NCBI RefSeq assembly: GCF_036567765.1
Contig: NZ_DATCTU010000071.1
Location: 32,779-96,778 of the forward strand
Length of the DNA stretch: 64,000 nucleotides
Direction of reading: 5' to 3'
From: Pseudobacteroides sp.
GTDB lineage: Bacteria > Bacillota > Clostridia > Acetivibrionales > DSM-2933
Shown one piece after another: positions 15,601 through 25,275 of the stretch (the stretch's first letter is position 1; each line of letters starts with the position of its first letter). Made by a program: the position numbers and the translations under genes. The notes beneath the pieces were generated by a model, which made no database searches, was not told where the DNA came from, and was given only the letters and a program-made list of their open reading frames with translations.

Positions 15601-17416
15601 TTTGGATAATATAGGGGTAGTTATCAGGATTGATGAAGATGAAGCCATTGTAATGACTGATGATGTGGTGTTTAAAAGGATCAAGAAGAGACCGGGGATA
15701 TATAAAGGGCAAAAAATCCTTATAAGTGATAGTGATATTATTCAGGATAGCAAGGCAAACAAAAAATACTTTTATCCTGTATTTGCAGCTATAGCCTCCT
15801 TATTACTGATTATTCTGGCTTCATTCCATTTCTTTTTTGATACCAGCAAGCCCTACTTGTATATGAGCATAGACATTAATCCAAGTATTGAACTAGAAGT
15901 AGATGACAACGAATGCATAGATGATATCAGGGCTTTAAACATAGATGGAAAGATTCTAATGGAAAATATAAAAGTAAAAGGCATAGATATCAATAATGCT
16001 ATAAGGTTGATCATAGAGAAATCAAGGGAAATGGGTTATGTTAAGGGAAATGACGAGAGGGGCACCATATTGATTGCGGCTGAATTGGAAAATGACAATG
16101 TTAAGGAAGAAACTGAAGGGGAAAAAAAGTTTGATGAATTTCTTAATAGAATAAAAAAAGATATAAATAAGACATACAGCAGCCTCTTGAATGCAGAGGT
16201 TGTCAAAGTTCCGCAAGGACTCAGGGAAAAGGCTGAGAGAATTGATCTTTCCATGGGAAGGTATTATATTTATTCAGAGGCTGGAAAGAATGGCAGGAAA
16301 ATATCTATTGAAGAATTATATACAACAGAATTAGGAGTGCTTTTAGGAAGGATTCGTTCTGATAATACAGATACCAATGTAAATAATGAAAAGGCTGAAC
16401 TAGTTACAAAACAGCCGTCTGCTTCCGAAAGCATTAAACCCACTCCAAAGGAGAGATCTTCGTCATTACCTGTGACACATGCTGTTTCAACATTACCAAC
16501 ACCAATGATTATACCAACTTTACCTCAATCAACTCCGCTGAAGTTACAAACAAGCAAGCTGGTACCAACACCCAAGCCGGTGCCAACACCCCAGCAAATC
16601 GAAACCATTATGAGTAAAGGGCTTATTGGAGAGTATTATAACTGCAGTGATTTTACCCAATACGTTATAAGCAGAATTGATCCGGAAGTTAACTTCAGGT
16701 GGGCTGAAAACGCCCCGGATGCTATGATTGGAGAAGATACTTTTTCGGTAAGATGGACAGGCTTTGTGGTTCCCAGATTTTCCGAAAGGTATACCTTTAG
16801 TACATATGCTGACGATGGAGTGAGATTATGGGTAAACAATACCTTGATTATAGATAACTGGAAGTCCCAATCACCGGTGCTTACAGAGGGAAGCATCGAC
16901 TTGGAGGCGGGAAAGTGTTATGAAATAAAGCTGGAATACTTTGAAGATGTTAAATCTTGTCAAGTCAAGCTGTCCTGGAGAAGTGACTCACAAAAGCAAG
17001 AGATAATACCATCGAGCCAGCTATTCCATAAGGCTGATGTATATGAGGGAGAAAAGGCAGCCTTTTCAAGAAGCATGGAGGAGTCCACCAACACCGGTTT
17101 TTCCGGCAGCGGCTATATAAATTTCAATAATGAGGTAGGAGGTTATATTGATTGGGTTATAAATATAAAGAATGACGGTTTATATACTTTAAACTTCTGG
17201 TATGCTAATGGTGCGGACATTGACAGACCCTTGGAGATACGTATAAACGACAGCTTGGTTTGCAGTCGGCTGAGTTTTGATTCAACAGGTAGTTGGACTA
17301 AATGGGGCAGGCAATATATTGGGGTAAACTTAAAGGCTGGAATAAATGTAATAAGGACTTCTGCAGTTCTAAAAGACGGACCCAATATAGATAGAATGGA
17401 GGTGCTTTTCAAATAA
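15593..17416 (+). CDS. rsgI: anti-sigma-I factor RsgI (copy 2) with PA14 and CBM35-like sensor
   Basis: The 607-residue membrane protein has a cytoplasmic RsgI domain (1-50), a membrane helix (about 60-82), an outer conserved domain starting at LYMSIDINPSIELEVD with Asn96-Pro97 at the known self-cleavage position, a Ser/Thr/Pro linker, a PA14 domain (about 342-475) and a CBM35-like domain (about 476-606). PA14 hallmarks are GLIGEYYNCSDF, FSTYADDGVRLWVNN and KLEYFEDVKSCQVKLSW. The last domain has the CBM35 pattern NFNNEVGGYIDWVINI, GLYTLNFWYANG and GINVIRTSA. Both domain types bind carbohydrates; CBM35 often recognises uronic acids. With the surrounding rhamnogalacturonan genes, a pectin-sensing role is a good inference. 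It follows sigI2 with an 8-bp overlap. Confidence 0.92.
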   Translation: MNDLDNIGVVIRIDEDEAIVMTDDVVFKRIKKRPGIYKGQKILISDSDIIQDSKANKKYFYPVFAAIASLLLIILASFHFFFDTSKPYLYMSIDINPSIELEVDDNECIDDIRALNIDGKILMENIKVKGIDINNAIRLIIEKSREMGYVKGNDERGTILIAAELENDNVKEETEGEKKFDEFLNRIKKDINKTYSSLLNAEVVKVPQGLREKAERIDLSMGRYYIYSEAGKNGRKISIEELYTTELGVLLGRIRSDNTDTNVNNEKAELVTKQPSASESIKPTPKERSSSLPVTHAVSTLPTPMIIPTLPQSTPLKLQTSKLVPTPKPVPTPQQIETIMSKGLIGEYYNCSDFTQYVISRIDPEVNFRWAENAPDAMIGEDTFSVRWTGFVVPRFSERYTFSTYADDGVRLWVNNTLIIDNWKSQSPVLTEGSIDLEAGKCYEIKLEYFEDVKSCQVKLSWRSDSQKQEIIPSSQLFHKADVYEGEKAAFSRSMEESTNTGFSGSGYINFNNEVGGYIDWVINIKNDGLYTLNFWYANGADIDRPLEIRINDSLVCSRLSFDSTGSWTKWGRQYIGVNLKAGINVIRTSAVLKDGPNIDRMEVLFK

Positions 17417-17428
17417 TTTTAATTTGAT

Positions 17429-17455
17429 ACCCGTAAAAAATTTACCATTTACGCA
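17429..17455 (+). promoter_or_regulatory. putative SigI-type promoter of the PL11 gene
   Basis: ACCC at 17429-17432 and CGCA at 17452-17455 (TTACGCATC) are 19 bp apart, in the same pattern as for CE12 and sigI2. It starts just after the rsgI2 stop and would give a leader of about 125 bases. Confidence 0.5.
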
Positions 17456-17588
17456 TCTCTAATTGAACAAGATATTTATAGATTTTAGCCAATATAGTAA
17501 AATATAAGTATACCTTCGCAGATGAAGACTTATCACTCTTAATCTATATTTTTTTGATTGTGCTTAAATATAAAAGGGGGTTATTTTA

Positions 17589-19673
17589 ATGAACGAGTGC
17601 AAAAAAAACACAAAGAGATTTTTCCTGCTATTATTGGTAATGGTGCAGATCGGGCTAATGATCATACCAGGCCAATGGGCTGATGCAGCACCGTTAAGAC
17701 TTATGGAAAAACTGGACAGGGGTCTTGTGGCAGTAAAGGTTAGTAATGGGGTTTTTGTAAGCTGGCGTATGTTTGGTACAGACCCGGAAAGCATTGGATT
17801 TAATGTCTATAGGAATGGTACCAAATTAAACGATTCACCGCTTACTACAAGTACCAACTATCTTGATGCAAGCGGAGCCACAAGCTCAACCTATACAGTG
17901 CGTCCTGTTCTAAATGGCCAGGAACAAGTTGCATCTGAGACAGCTTCTGTATGGGGGCAGAATTATCTTACAGTACCTATTAAAGCACCGATCAGCGGAT
18001 ATCAAGCAGGGGATTGCAGCACTGGTGATTTGGATGGAGATGGGCAATATGAGATTGTTATAAAGTGGGAAGGTGCTACTCAGGATAATGCAAATTCTGG
18101 TGTTACTGATCCTGTATGTCTTGAAGCATATAAACTGAACGGTACTCGCTTGTGGACAATAAACCTCGGCAAAAATATCCGCGGTGGTGCACACTACACC
18201 CAGTTCATGGTTGCGGATTTTGACAGTGACGGAAAGGCAGAGGTTGCATGCAAAACCGCAGACGGTACGAAGGATGGTAAAGGCAAGGTAATAGGTGATG
18301 CAAATGCAAATTATGTAAATGGCAACGGATACATATTAGCAGGTCCTGAGTTTCTTACAGTATTCAGCGGGATGACAGGCGAAGCCCTTGCAACTGTAAA
18401 CTATGATCCTCCAAGAGGTACTGTTTCCTCATGGGGGGATAACTACGGCAACCGTGTAGATCGTTTTCTAGCTTGTGTGGCTTATCTTGATGGGGTTCAG
18501 CCAAGTATAGTCATGTGCCGCGGATATTATACCAGGTTGACTATTGCAGCATGGGATTTTAGAAGCGGAAAGCTTACAAAGAGGTGGCTTTTTGACAGTA
18601 ACACAAATACCAAATTTGCAGGACAGGGCAATCATAACCTAAGTGTTGGAGATGTTGATAACGACGGTAAGGATGAGATTATATACGGTGCATGTGCTAT
18701 AGATGATGATGGCAAGGGAATGTATACCACTGGTTTAGGACATGGGGATTCCATGCACTTTGGAGACCTCAATCCCAATAGAGCAGGCCTGGAGGTATGG
18801 TCTTGTCATGAAGGGGAAGGCGGAGCTGACTTGCATGACGCAAGAACAGGTGCAATTCTTTTCAGATGGAATGCTGATGCTGATACGGGAAGAGCTTGTA
18901 CTGCTGATATTGTAGCTTCATCTCCCGGGGAAGAAATGTGGGCTTCAGGTTCACCATTATTTAGTGCTACAGGTCAGAACCTTGGAAGTGCTCCAGGGTC
19001 AACTAACCATGCCATATGGTGGGATGGGGATGAACTAAGAGAGCTTCTGGACGGCACTACAATAACAAAACACGGTGGAGGCACTTTGCTTAGTGCTACC
19101 GGTTGTACTAAAATCAACGGCACAAAGTCCAATCCGAACCTGCAGGCGGATATACTCGGAGATTGGAGAGAGGAACTTATTTGCAGGACAAGTGACAACA
19201 CTGCTCTTCGCATATATACTACTACCAGTATTACAAATAGAAGGATTTACACTTTGATGCATGATCCTATTTACAGAAATGGGGTTGCATGGCAGAATGT
19301 TGCTTACAATCAGCCGCCTCACACTGGGTTCTTCATAGGCAGCGGTATGGCTGCACCGCCTATTCCCCAGATAGCCCTTGTAGGTGATAACGGACCAAGC
19401 ACACCACCTTCAAACACACCAACGAGTACACCTACCAGTACATTGAGAAACACCCCGACAAGCACCCCGACTAACACTCCGGCTTCGTCAGCACCTGAGG
19501 ATATAAATGGAGATAGGGTGGTTAATATGTCGGATGTAATACTTATTGCATCACATTTCAATGCTGTTTCAACAGGCGGTAATTATGACAGAAAATGTGA
19601 TGTAAATGGTGACGGAGCAATCAATATGTCTGATGTTATACTGGTTGCAGCCAAGTTCAATAAATCTGTATGA
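17589..19673 (+). CDS. rhamnogalacturonan lyase (PL11) with dockerin
   Basis: The 694-residue secreted protein has a signal peptide ending near WADAAP, an N-terminal beta domain (RLMEKLDRGLVAV, GFNVYRNGTKL) and an eight-bladed propeller with repeated calcium-binding Asp-rich loops: TGDLDGDGQYEIV, VADFDSDGKAEV, GDVDNDGKDEI. These are the hallmarks of PL11 lyases, which cut the rhamnose-galacturonate backbone of rhamnogalacturonan I by beta-elimination. A TPTSTPT-rich linker leads to a dockerin (DINGDRVVNMSDV, DVNGDGAINMSDV) close to those of the CE12 enzymes. The ATG follows AGGGGG. It is the terminal gene of the pectin locus, closed by a terminator at 19709. It complements the CE12 esterases, which expose the backbone by removing acetyl groups. 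Confidence 0.93.
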   Translation: MNECKKNTKRFFLLLLVMVQIGLMIIPGQWADAAPLRLMEKLDRGLVAVKVSNGVFVSWRMFGTDPESIGFNVYRNGTKLNDSPLTTSTNYLDASGATSSTYTVRPVLNGQEQVASETASVWGQNYLTVPIKAPISGYQAGDCSTGDLDGDGQYEIVIKWEGATQDNANSGVTDPVCLEAYKLNGTRLWTINLGKNIRGGAHYTQFMVADFDSDGKAEVACKTADGTKDGKGKVIGDANANYVNGNGYILAGPEFLTVFSGMTGEALATVNYDPPRGTVSSWGDNYGNRVDRFLACVAYLDGVQPSIVMCRGYYTRLTIAAWDFRSGKLTKRWLFDSNTNTKFAGQGNHNLSVGDVDNDGKDEIIYGACAIDDDGKGMYTTGLGHGDSMHFGDLNPNRAGLEVWSCHEGEGGADLHDARTGAILFRWNADADTGRACTADIVASSPGEEMWASGSPLFSATGQNLGSAPGSTNHAIWWDGDELRELLDGTTITKHGGGTLLSATGCTKINGTKSNPNLQADILGDWREELICRTSDNTALRIYTTTSITNRRIYTLMHDPIYRNGVAWQNVAYNQPPHTGFFIGSGMAAPPIPQIALVGDNGPSTPPSNTPTSTPTSTLRNTPTSTPTNTPASSAPEDINGDRVVNMSDVILIASHFNAVSTGGNYDRKCDVNGDGAINMSDVILVAAKFNKSV

Positions 19674-19708
19674 CCAGTCCTTAATAGAATAAATAGGCTA
19701 AATAATAA

Positions 19709-19748
19709 AAGAACATCCGGTTGGATATTTCCTCCGATGTTCTTTTTT
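19709..19748 (+). terminator. terminator after the PL11 gene
   Basis: AAGAACATC at 19709-19717 pairs with GATGTTCTT at 19736-19744, with CGG/CCG extending the stem, and runs into TTTTTT. It closes the pectin locus. Confidence 0.82.
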
Positions 19749-19858
19749 ATTCAAGATGTCTAGAAAAATAAAAAAAGATTTCAAAAATAGTAATTCCTTA
19801 AAAAGGATTTGGGAAGAATATATAGAAAGAATATACAAATTACATTTGGAGGTTTATA

Positions 19859-21517
19859 GTGGCGAAAAGTAAGAAGAAGCTAAAAATTATTCCCCTTGGA
19901 GGATTAGGGGAGATAGGGAAGAACATAACAGTATTTGAATATGGTGAAGATATTATTGTTATAGATTGTGGTATGGCATTTCCAGATGATGAAATGTTGG
20001 GTATAGATTTGGTTCTGCCTGATACTACATACTTAACAAAGAATATGGAACGGATAAAAGGGATTATTGTGACTCATGGCCATGAGGACCATATTGGAGG
20101 ACTTCCTTATCTATTAAAAGAAATCAATGTTCCGGTATATGGAACCAGGCTCTCATTAGGCCTTTTGGAATACAAGCTGGAAGAGCACGGAATTCTTTCA
20201 AGCTGCAAGCTGGAAACGGTAGTGCAGGGCCAAACTTTAGAGCTTGGTGCGTTTAAGGTGGAATTCATCCGTTCTACTCACAGTATTGCAGATGCAGTTG
20301 CACTTGCGATACATACTCCGGTAGGAATTGTTGTGCATACAGGGGATTTTAAGGTGGATTATACGCCTATTTCCGGAGAGCCAATTGATCTACCACGGTT
20401 TGCAGAACTTGGCAAGAAGGGTGTACTACTTCTTATGAGTGATAGCACCAATGTGGAACGACGGGGATATACAATGTCTGAAAAGACCGTTGGAGAGACT
20501 TTTGAAGAAATTTTTATGAATGCAAAGAGCAGAATAATTGTTGCAACCTTTGCGTCAAATATCCACAGAATTCAGCAAGCAGTGAATGCCGCAGTCAAGT
20601 ACGATCGTAAGGTTGCTGTTTGCGGCAGAAGCATGATAAATGTAACTAAAAAGGCCATGGAATTGGGATATCTCAACATACCTGAGGGAGTACTTGTTGA
20701 TATTGAACGTATAAAAAACCTTAATCAGGATAAACTTGTCATAATTTCCACGGGAAGTCAGGGAGAGCCCATGTCTGCTCTTTCAAGAATGGCAATAGGG
20801 GAGCATAGGCAGGTTGACATAGCACCGGGAGATTTGGTAGTGATTTCGGCTACACCTATTCCCGGTAATGAAAAATCCGTATCGGGTGTTGTAAATGACC
20901 TTTTTAAAAAAGGTGCAGAAGTGATATATGAAGCACTTGCAGATATCCACGTTTCTGGTCATGCATGTCAGGAGGAGCTCAAACTTATGCAGCGGCTTGT
21001 AAGACCTAAATATTTTATGCCTGTTCATGGTGAATACAGACACCTGAAGAAACACTCCAACCTTGCACAGAGCCTCGGCATGGAGAAGGAGAATATAATA
21101 ATAATGGAGATTGGACAAGTCCTTGAAATAAATTCCGATGGAGCAAAAATAAACGGCAGTGTACCTTCAGGAAAAGTTCTTGTTGACGGGCTTGGCATTG
21201 GTGATGTTGGAAGTGTGGTATTAAGAGATAGAAAACACCTATCTGAGGATGGACTTATTATTGTTGTTGTGACTATACAGAGGGAAACGGGCAACGTAAT
21301 TACAGGGCCGGACATTATTTCTAGGGGCTTTGTATATGTTCGGGAGTCTGAACCTTTTATGGATGAAGTAAAACAGGTATGCAAGGAAGCGGTTTTAAAG
21401 TCTGAAGGAAGAAACTGGTCCTCCAAGAAGGGGGCGATTAAGGATACGCTTAGGGAGTATATATACCAGAAAACTAAGAGAAAGCCTATGATACTGCCTA
21501 TTTTGATAGAAATTTAG
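19859..21517 (+). CDS. rnj: ribonuclease J
   Basis: The 552-residue protein is a beta-CASP metallo-beta-lactamase RNase. The metal site is visible as THGHEDHIGG (residues 72-81: His73, His75, Asp77, His78), with HTGDFKVD downstream, the beta-CASP blocks STGSQGEPMSAL and MRLVRPKYFMPVHGEYRHL, and the C-terminal domain to the end. RNase J is an endo- and 5'-to-3' exonuclease for mRNA decay and rRNA maturation. The length is normal (about 550). Translation starts at GTG 19859 behind TTTGGAGG. It stands alone between the terminator of the pectin locus and a convergent histidine kinase gene. No clear terminator separates the two convergent stops, which are 37 bp apart. Confidence 0.95.
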   Translation: MAKSKKKLKIIPLGGLGEIGKNITVFEYGEDIIVIDCGMAFPDDEMLGIDLVLPDTTYLTKNMERIKGIIVTHGHEDHIGGLPYLLKEINVPVYGTRLSLGLLEYKLEEHGILSSCKLETVVQGQTLELGAFKVEFIRSTHSIADAVALAIHTPVGIVVHTGDFKVDYTPISGEPIDLPRFAELGKKGVLLLMSDSTNVERRGYTMSEKTVGETFEEIFMNAKSRIIVATFASNIHRIQQAVNAAVKYDRKVAVCGRSMINVTKKAMELGYLNIPEGVLVDIERIKNLNQDKLVIISTGSQGEPMSALSRMAIGEHRQVDIAPGDLVVISATPIPGNEKSVSGVVNDLFKKGAEVIYEALADIHVSGHACQEELKLMQRLVRPKYFMPVHGEYRHLKKHSNLAQSLGMEKENIIIMEIGQVLEINSDGAKINGSVPSGKVLVDGLGIGDVGSVVLRDRKHLSEDGLIIVVVTIQRETGNVITGPDIISRGFVYVRESEPFMDEVKQVCKEAVLKSEGRNWSSKKGAIKDTLREYIYQKTKRKPMILPILIEI

Positions 21518-21554
21518 ATGCTTTGCATATGGGAGGGCTTGGATTTTAATAGTA

Positions 21555-23891
21555 CTACTTATATGTACCAAACCTTTCTACAGCTTCTGCACGAAGATAA
21601 GCTGCAGGCAGAAGCATAGATGTGTTAGAAAGTTGGTATGTGCTGTTATCTGTGTAAAGAGGAAAGCTGATTGTAAATTTTGTACCTTTACCTTTTGTGC
21701 TTTCCACCTCCACTCTCCCATTGTGCTCCTTTATAATTCTATAGCATACACTAAGACCTAGACCGGTGCCCGCTGATTTAGTTGTATAAAAAGGGGTGCC
21801 AAGCGTTTTTATCTGTTCTGGTGAGAGGCCATGGCCATTATCGCTTATTATGAGTAGTGCATCATCCCCGGTACGACTTAAACTGGTTTGTATGCAAAGC
21901 CTTGCATCACTTACGCCTGACATTGCCTCAATTGCATTTTTGGTCATATTGAGAATTATTTGTTTTATTCCCGATTCATCTGCTATAATGTCACCATCAA
22001 ACTCAGCCAAGTCTATGTCTATTTTAACGCCTTTTATAAACGAAGGGCTCTCCAGCATATACCGCATTGATTCGATGATTTCATTTAATGAAACGATATC
22101 CATTATCGGCGGGGAAGGTTTTGCTATAGTAAGGAAGTCAATGATAACCCTGTTAAGGTCTCCAGAAATGCATTCTATTCTCTCAATATATTTTTTTGAC
22201 TTTTCATTTGAGGATATGGATAAAAGCTGACAGTACCCTTTAATAGAAGCTAGGTGATTCTTGGTTTCATGAACTATACCTGCTCCCATTTGTCCCATTA
22301 TTGCCAATTTTTCCTGCTGGAGTATCTTTTCCTGCTCCTTTTTGTATTGTGTTATATCTGATGATACTCCAATATGTCCAATAGTTTGCCCCTTTGTATT
22401 CTTGATCGGGCTACTGTGAAAAAGGACATGTTTTGTATTGCCGTCTAATGTTTTTAATGAAGCTTCAGTGGGCTTGCTCATTTTGATTTTTCCTTTAATG
22501 GAACTGTAAGGAATTCCATCTATGCTGAAGCTAAGAAGGGTATTAAAGTCCCTTATATGCATACCTTCGATATTTTTGAAATCCATATCAATAAACTCCA
22601 AGAGAGCCTTATTAGCAAGAATAATTCTTGCATTGCTGTCTGTCAACAATACAAGATTACTTAATGAATTTAAAATAGTTAATGTCTGAATCTCTAGGTC
22701 GGCAAGCTCCTGATCTTTTTTTGCATCAGAGAATGAGACCATTAAACCCCGGTTGTATTTGAAGGTACTTATACTTAAATCAAGCTGATTTCCCTTTTGT
22801 GTTGTATAATGGCTTAGTGCGGGGGGAATATTTTTATTGCTGGTGATAGAATGTGCAATCAAGTTTTTCTTTTGAATAAAGTCTGTGCACATAAACTTCT
22901 TTGCCATTTCATCAGCAGTCAGGCCTAATACATCTTTACGATTACATTCTAAAAGCTCAAGGGCTTTGTCGTTTATAAAAGCCACATGCAGGCTATTGTC
23001 ATATGTAGCCAGTGCTAAAGGCAATCCGTTTAAGATAGCATACAATTCTTTCTTTGTTTCTTTAAGATTACTTTTTGCTATTTTCATTTTTTCATAAGGG
23101 TATTTTATATTGTTTACATAAATACCATAATATACGTAAAAGTAGCTTGCTACTTTAAGTACATGGCCCATTGTAGTGCTGAACGATGAATAGGATACAT
23201 ATTTTGTAAAACAAAACTCTGCTGAAATCAGTAAAAGTATAGATAAATAAATATGCCTGTAAGAAATCATCTTGCTTTTTCTTTTCATCTTTGAAATGCG
23301 ATATATTCCAAAGATAAATAGGGCTATAATTGCGTACTCGAGAACTATTTTCACATTAGTTACACCTATAGAAGGAATAAAAAGAGTCGGCATAATTGAG
23401 GGAAAATTTATAAGTGCCATGGAAACCCCAAAGGAGTAAAATAATGAAATGGTAAGAAGCATATACTTGTTTTTTGAGAATATACCTGCTTTATATGTAG
23501 ATAGGGTTAATATTGCTGCTTCGGAAATTCTGCCAACAACCCAAAACCTTGTTGATAAATCATCGTATCCTATGGGAAATAATTTTAATTCCGGGTAATA
23601 AATAACATGAAAAATGTCGAAAACAGCCACTGACAGGAAGCCGAAGCCAAGAGTCGTGAGCGAATACTTCCGCACATCATGGCTAAGCCATATTATTAAA
23701 AATGAGGACAATGCAATAAAAACACAAGTCACTTCCAATATGGTATGACACATACCCAAGTATTTTATCCATAAAAATTTGGATAATAATATAGATAGTA
23801 TAAGGCTAGAGGATAGGACTAATATAAATTGCAGGGCTATTTTTTTATCGATTAAACTATAAAGCTTTTTTGCGTTGCTTAAGATAAACAA
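21555..23891 (-). CDS. membrane sensor histidine kinase, MASE3-like - PAS - PAS - HisKA - HATPase
   Basis: This is a kinase of about 778 residues. The N-terminal 260 residues hold about seven membrane helices with the MASE3-like pattern (FGFLSVAVFDIFHVIYYP, FWVVGRISEA). Two PAS domains follow (about 285-395 and 405-520; VSSDITQYKKEQ ends the second). The H-box is GAGIVHETKNHLASIKGY, with phospho-His near 541. ATPase motifs are NMTKNAIEAM, ISDNGHGLS and GTGLGLSVCYRI. This layout occurs in sporulation-type orphan kinases of Firmicutes, and no response regulator is adjacent. The frame allows a GTG start at 23900, but AAAGAGG directly abuts it; TTG at 23891 has proper spacing. It is convergent with the RNase J gene. 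Confidence 0.88.
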   Translation of the reverse strand: MFILSNAKKLYSLIDKKIALQFILVLSSSLILSILLSKFLWIKYLGMCHTILEVTCVFIALSSFLIIWLSHDVRKYSLTTLGFGFLSVAVFDIFHVIYYPELKLFPIGYDDLSTRFWVVGRISEAAILTLSTYKAGIFSKNKYMLLTISLFYSFGVSMALINFPSIMPTLFIPSIGVTNVKIVLEYAIIALFIFGIYRISKMKRKSKMISYRHIYLSILLLISAEFCFTKYVSYSSFSTTMGHVLKVASYFYVYYGIYVNNIKYPYEKMKIAKSNLKETKKELYAILNGLPLALATYDNSLHVAFINDKALELLECNRKDVLGLTADEMAKKFMCTDFIQKKNLIAHSITSNKNIPPALSHYTTQKGNQLDLSISTFKYNRGLMVSFSDAKKDQELADLEIQTLTILNSLSNLVLLTDSNARIILANKALLEFIDMDFKNIEGMHIRDFNTLLSFSIDGIPYSSIKGKIKMSKPTEASLKTLDGNTKHVLFHSSPIKNTKGQTIGHIGVSSDITQYKKEQEKILQQEKLAIMGQMGAGIVHETKNHLASIKGYCQLLSISSNEKSKKYIERIECISGDLNRVIIDFLTIAKPSPPIMDIVSLNEIIESMRYMLESPSFIKGVKIDIDLAEFDGDIIADESGIKQIILNMTKNAIEAMSGVSDARLCIQTSLSRTGDDALLIISDNGHGLSPEQIKTLGTPFYTTKSAGTGLGLSVCYRIIKEHNGRVEVESTKGKGTKFTISFPLYTDNSTYQLSNTSMLLPAAYLRAEAVERFGTYK

Positions 23892-24496
23892 TTCTGACAC
23901 CTCTTTATTTAAGATTCGTACATTGTTCTAAAGATAGCTGTAGTTCATTTAACAGTATAATGCAAAACAACCTATAGTATATGTTAAAAGTATTTTACAC
24001 TATATTTAGAAATAATGCCAGCACTTTATTGATAATAAATGGCAGAATATTTAAGGTATCACGTTTTAGGGTAAGTTTAGGTTTAAAAGTGAACATATTT
24101 TATAAACATATACGATGAAATAAAAAGGAGCAGATCGAAAAAATTCTATCTGCTTAAAAAATATAATATATATTCAGGTGTTGTGTAAATTGCTTGATAG
24201 CATAGGTAGTATTCATAACCTTTTCCAACATATATCAAACTGTAAAACTAGTTATACACAGTGAGTGGAATCCCCGAGTTGGCTATACATAATATATTGA
24301 AACTAATTTAAGATAATAATATCATAAATTATCACGTTTGTAAATGACGCATTACAATATTTTGAGTGCATGAGTAAATAATGAGTTACGAAAGGCGTTC
24401 CCATATTACCTAATAAGGCTTAACATAGTATAATTAGAATGTAATTATAAAATTATGGAATTTGTCGATATAATTTATAGTAAGGGAGGATATATT
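23892..24496. other. 605-bp intergenic region between divergent kinase and FMN reductase genes
   Basis: This AT-rich stretch carries no convincing small gene. It contains one inverted repeat (AGCAGAT at about 24130 pairing with ATCTGCT about 12 bases on) but no T run that would make it a clear terminator on either strand. No riboswitch or RNA gene was recognised. Confidence 0.4.
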
Positions 24497-25264
24497 ATGA
24501 AGATTGTTATAATACATGGCGGCCACAGAAAGGGAGCAACATATAAGGTTGCCGAATATGTTGCCGGGAAGTTTGCTGATACGCAAGGTATCGAGATAGA
24601 ATGGATACTTTTAAAAGATAGAAGTATTAAAAACTGTTTAGGATGCTTTGTATGTCTCTTTAAAGGGGAGGATAAATGTCCACTTAAGGATGACAGGGAT
24701 GAAATATATAAAAAAATCATGGCTGCTGACGGATTGATAATGGCTGTTCCCAACTACTCACTTCAGGTGCCTGCACTGGCAAAGAGTCTTTTAGACAGGC
24801 TGGCATTTGTTTTTCACAGGCCAAACATGTACGGCAAAAGGTTTATGGCTATTGTCACCCAAGGGGTTTACGGAGGAAATGGCATAGTAAAATATTTAAA
24901 TGAAGCAATGAAGTTCTGGGGGTTTGGTATAAGTAAGGGAGTATGCATTACACTGATACCTGGCCAGCCGATCCCGGAAAAGTCCAATAAAGCGTTAGAT
25001 GATGCTGCAAGAAGATTTTTACAAGATCTAGAAAATAATAAGCCTCCTGTACCTACGTTCAAAGACCTTGCCATATTCTATTTTGCAAGAAACGGTATAG
25101 AAACACAGGAAGCTACATCGGTGGATAGATGTTACTATGAAAGCAAAGGCTGGTTTAAATCCAGATATTATTATGATGTAAGGCTTGGGCCTGTTAAGTT
25201 GTTTTTCGCGTGGATCATGGACAAAATGGCTAAGAAGATGGTGGCTAAAACCAATAAAGTCTAA
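24497..25264 (+). CDS. flavodoxin-fold NAD(P)H-dependent FMN reductase with Cys-rich motif
   Basis: The 255-residue product starts with the flavodoxin-like nucleotide motif VIIHGGHRKGATYKVAEYV and carries an iron-sulfur-flavoprotein-like Cys cluster CLGCFVCLFKGEDKCPLKDD, followed by AVPNYSLQVPALAKSLLDRL. These are typical of the NADPH-dependent FMN reductase/ISF family of anaerobes, which move electrons between flavin carriers. The C-terminal 60 residues (from about FARNGIETQ) are an extension ending in basic residues. The ATG at 24497 follows GGGAGGA; an in-frame ATG at 24455 lacks a ribosome site. It is convergent with polX, only 11 bp away. Confidence 0.82.
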   Translation: MKIVIIHGGHRKGATYKVAEYVAGKFADTQGIEIEWILLKDRSIKNCLGCFVCLFKGEDKCPLKDDRDEIYKKIMAADGLIMAVPNYSLQVPALAKSLLDRLAFVFHRPNMYGKRFMAIVTQGVYGGNGIVKYLNEAMKFWGFGISKGVCITLIPGQPIPEKSNKALDDAARRFLQDLENNKPPVPTFKDLAIFYFARNGIETQEATSVDRCYYESKGWFKSRYYYDVRLGPVKLFFAWIMDKMAKKMVAKTNKV

Positions 25265-25275
25265 AAACCCATAGT

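Noticed and set aside
13077..19500. ACACCNAC-type DNA repeats in the enzyme genes, at first sight like a CRISPR or satellite
   Set aside because: They encode Thr-Pro linkers, are irregular and lie in frame. There are no spacers of fixed length.
24130..24165. Inverted repeat AGCAGAT/ATCTGCT as a terminator
   Set aside because: No gene ends there on either strand and there is no T run directly after it on the plus strand.
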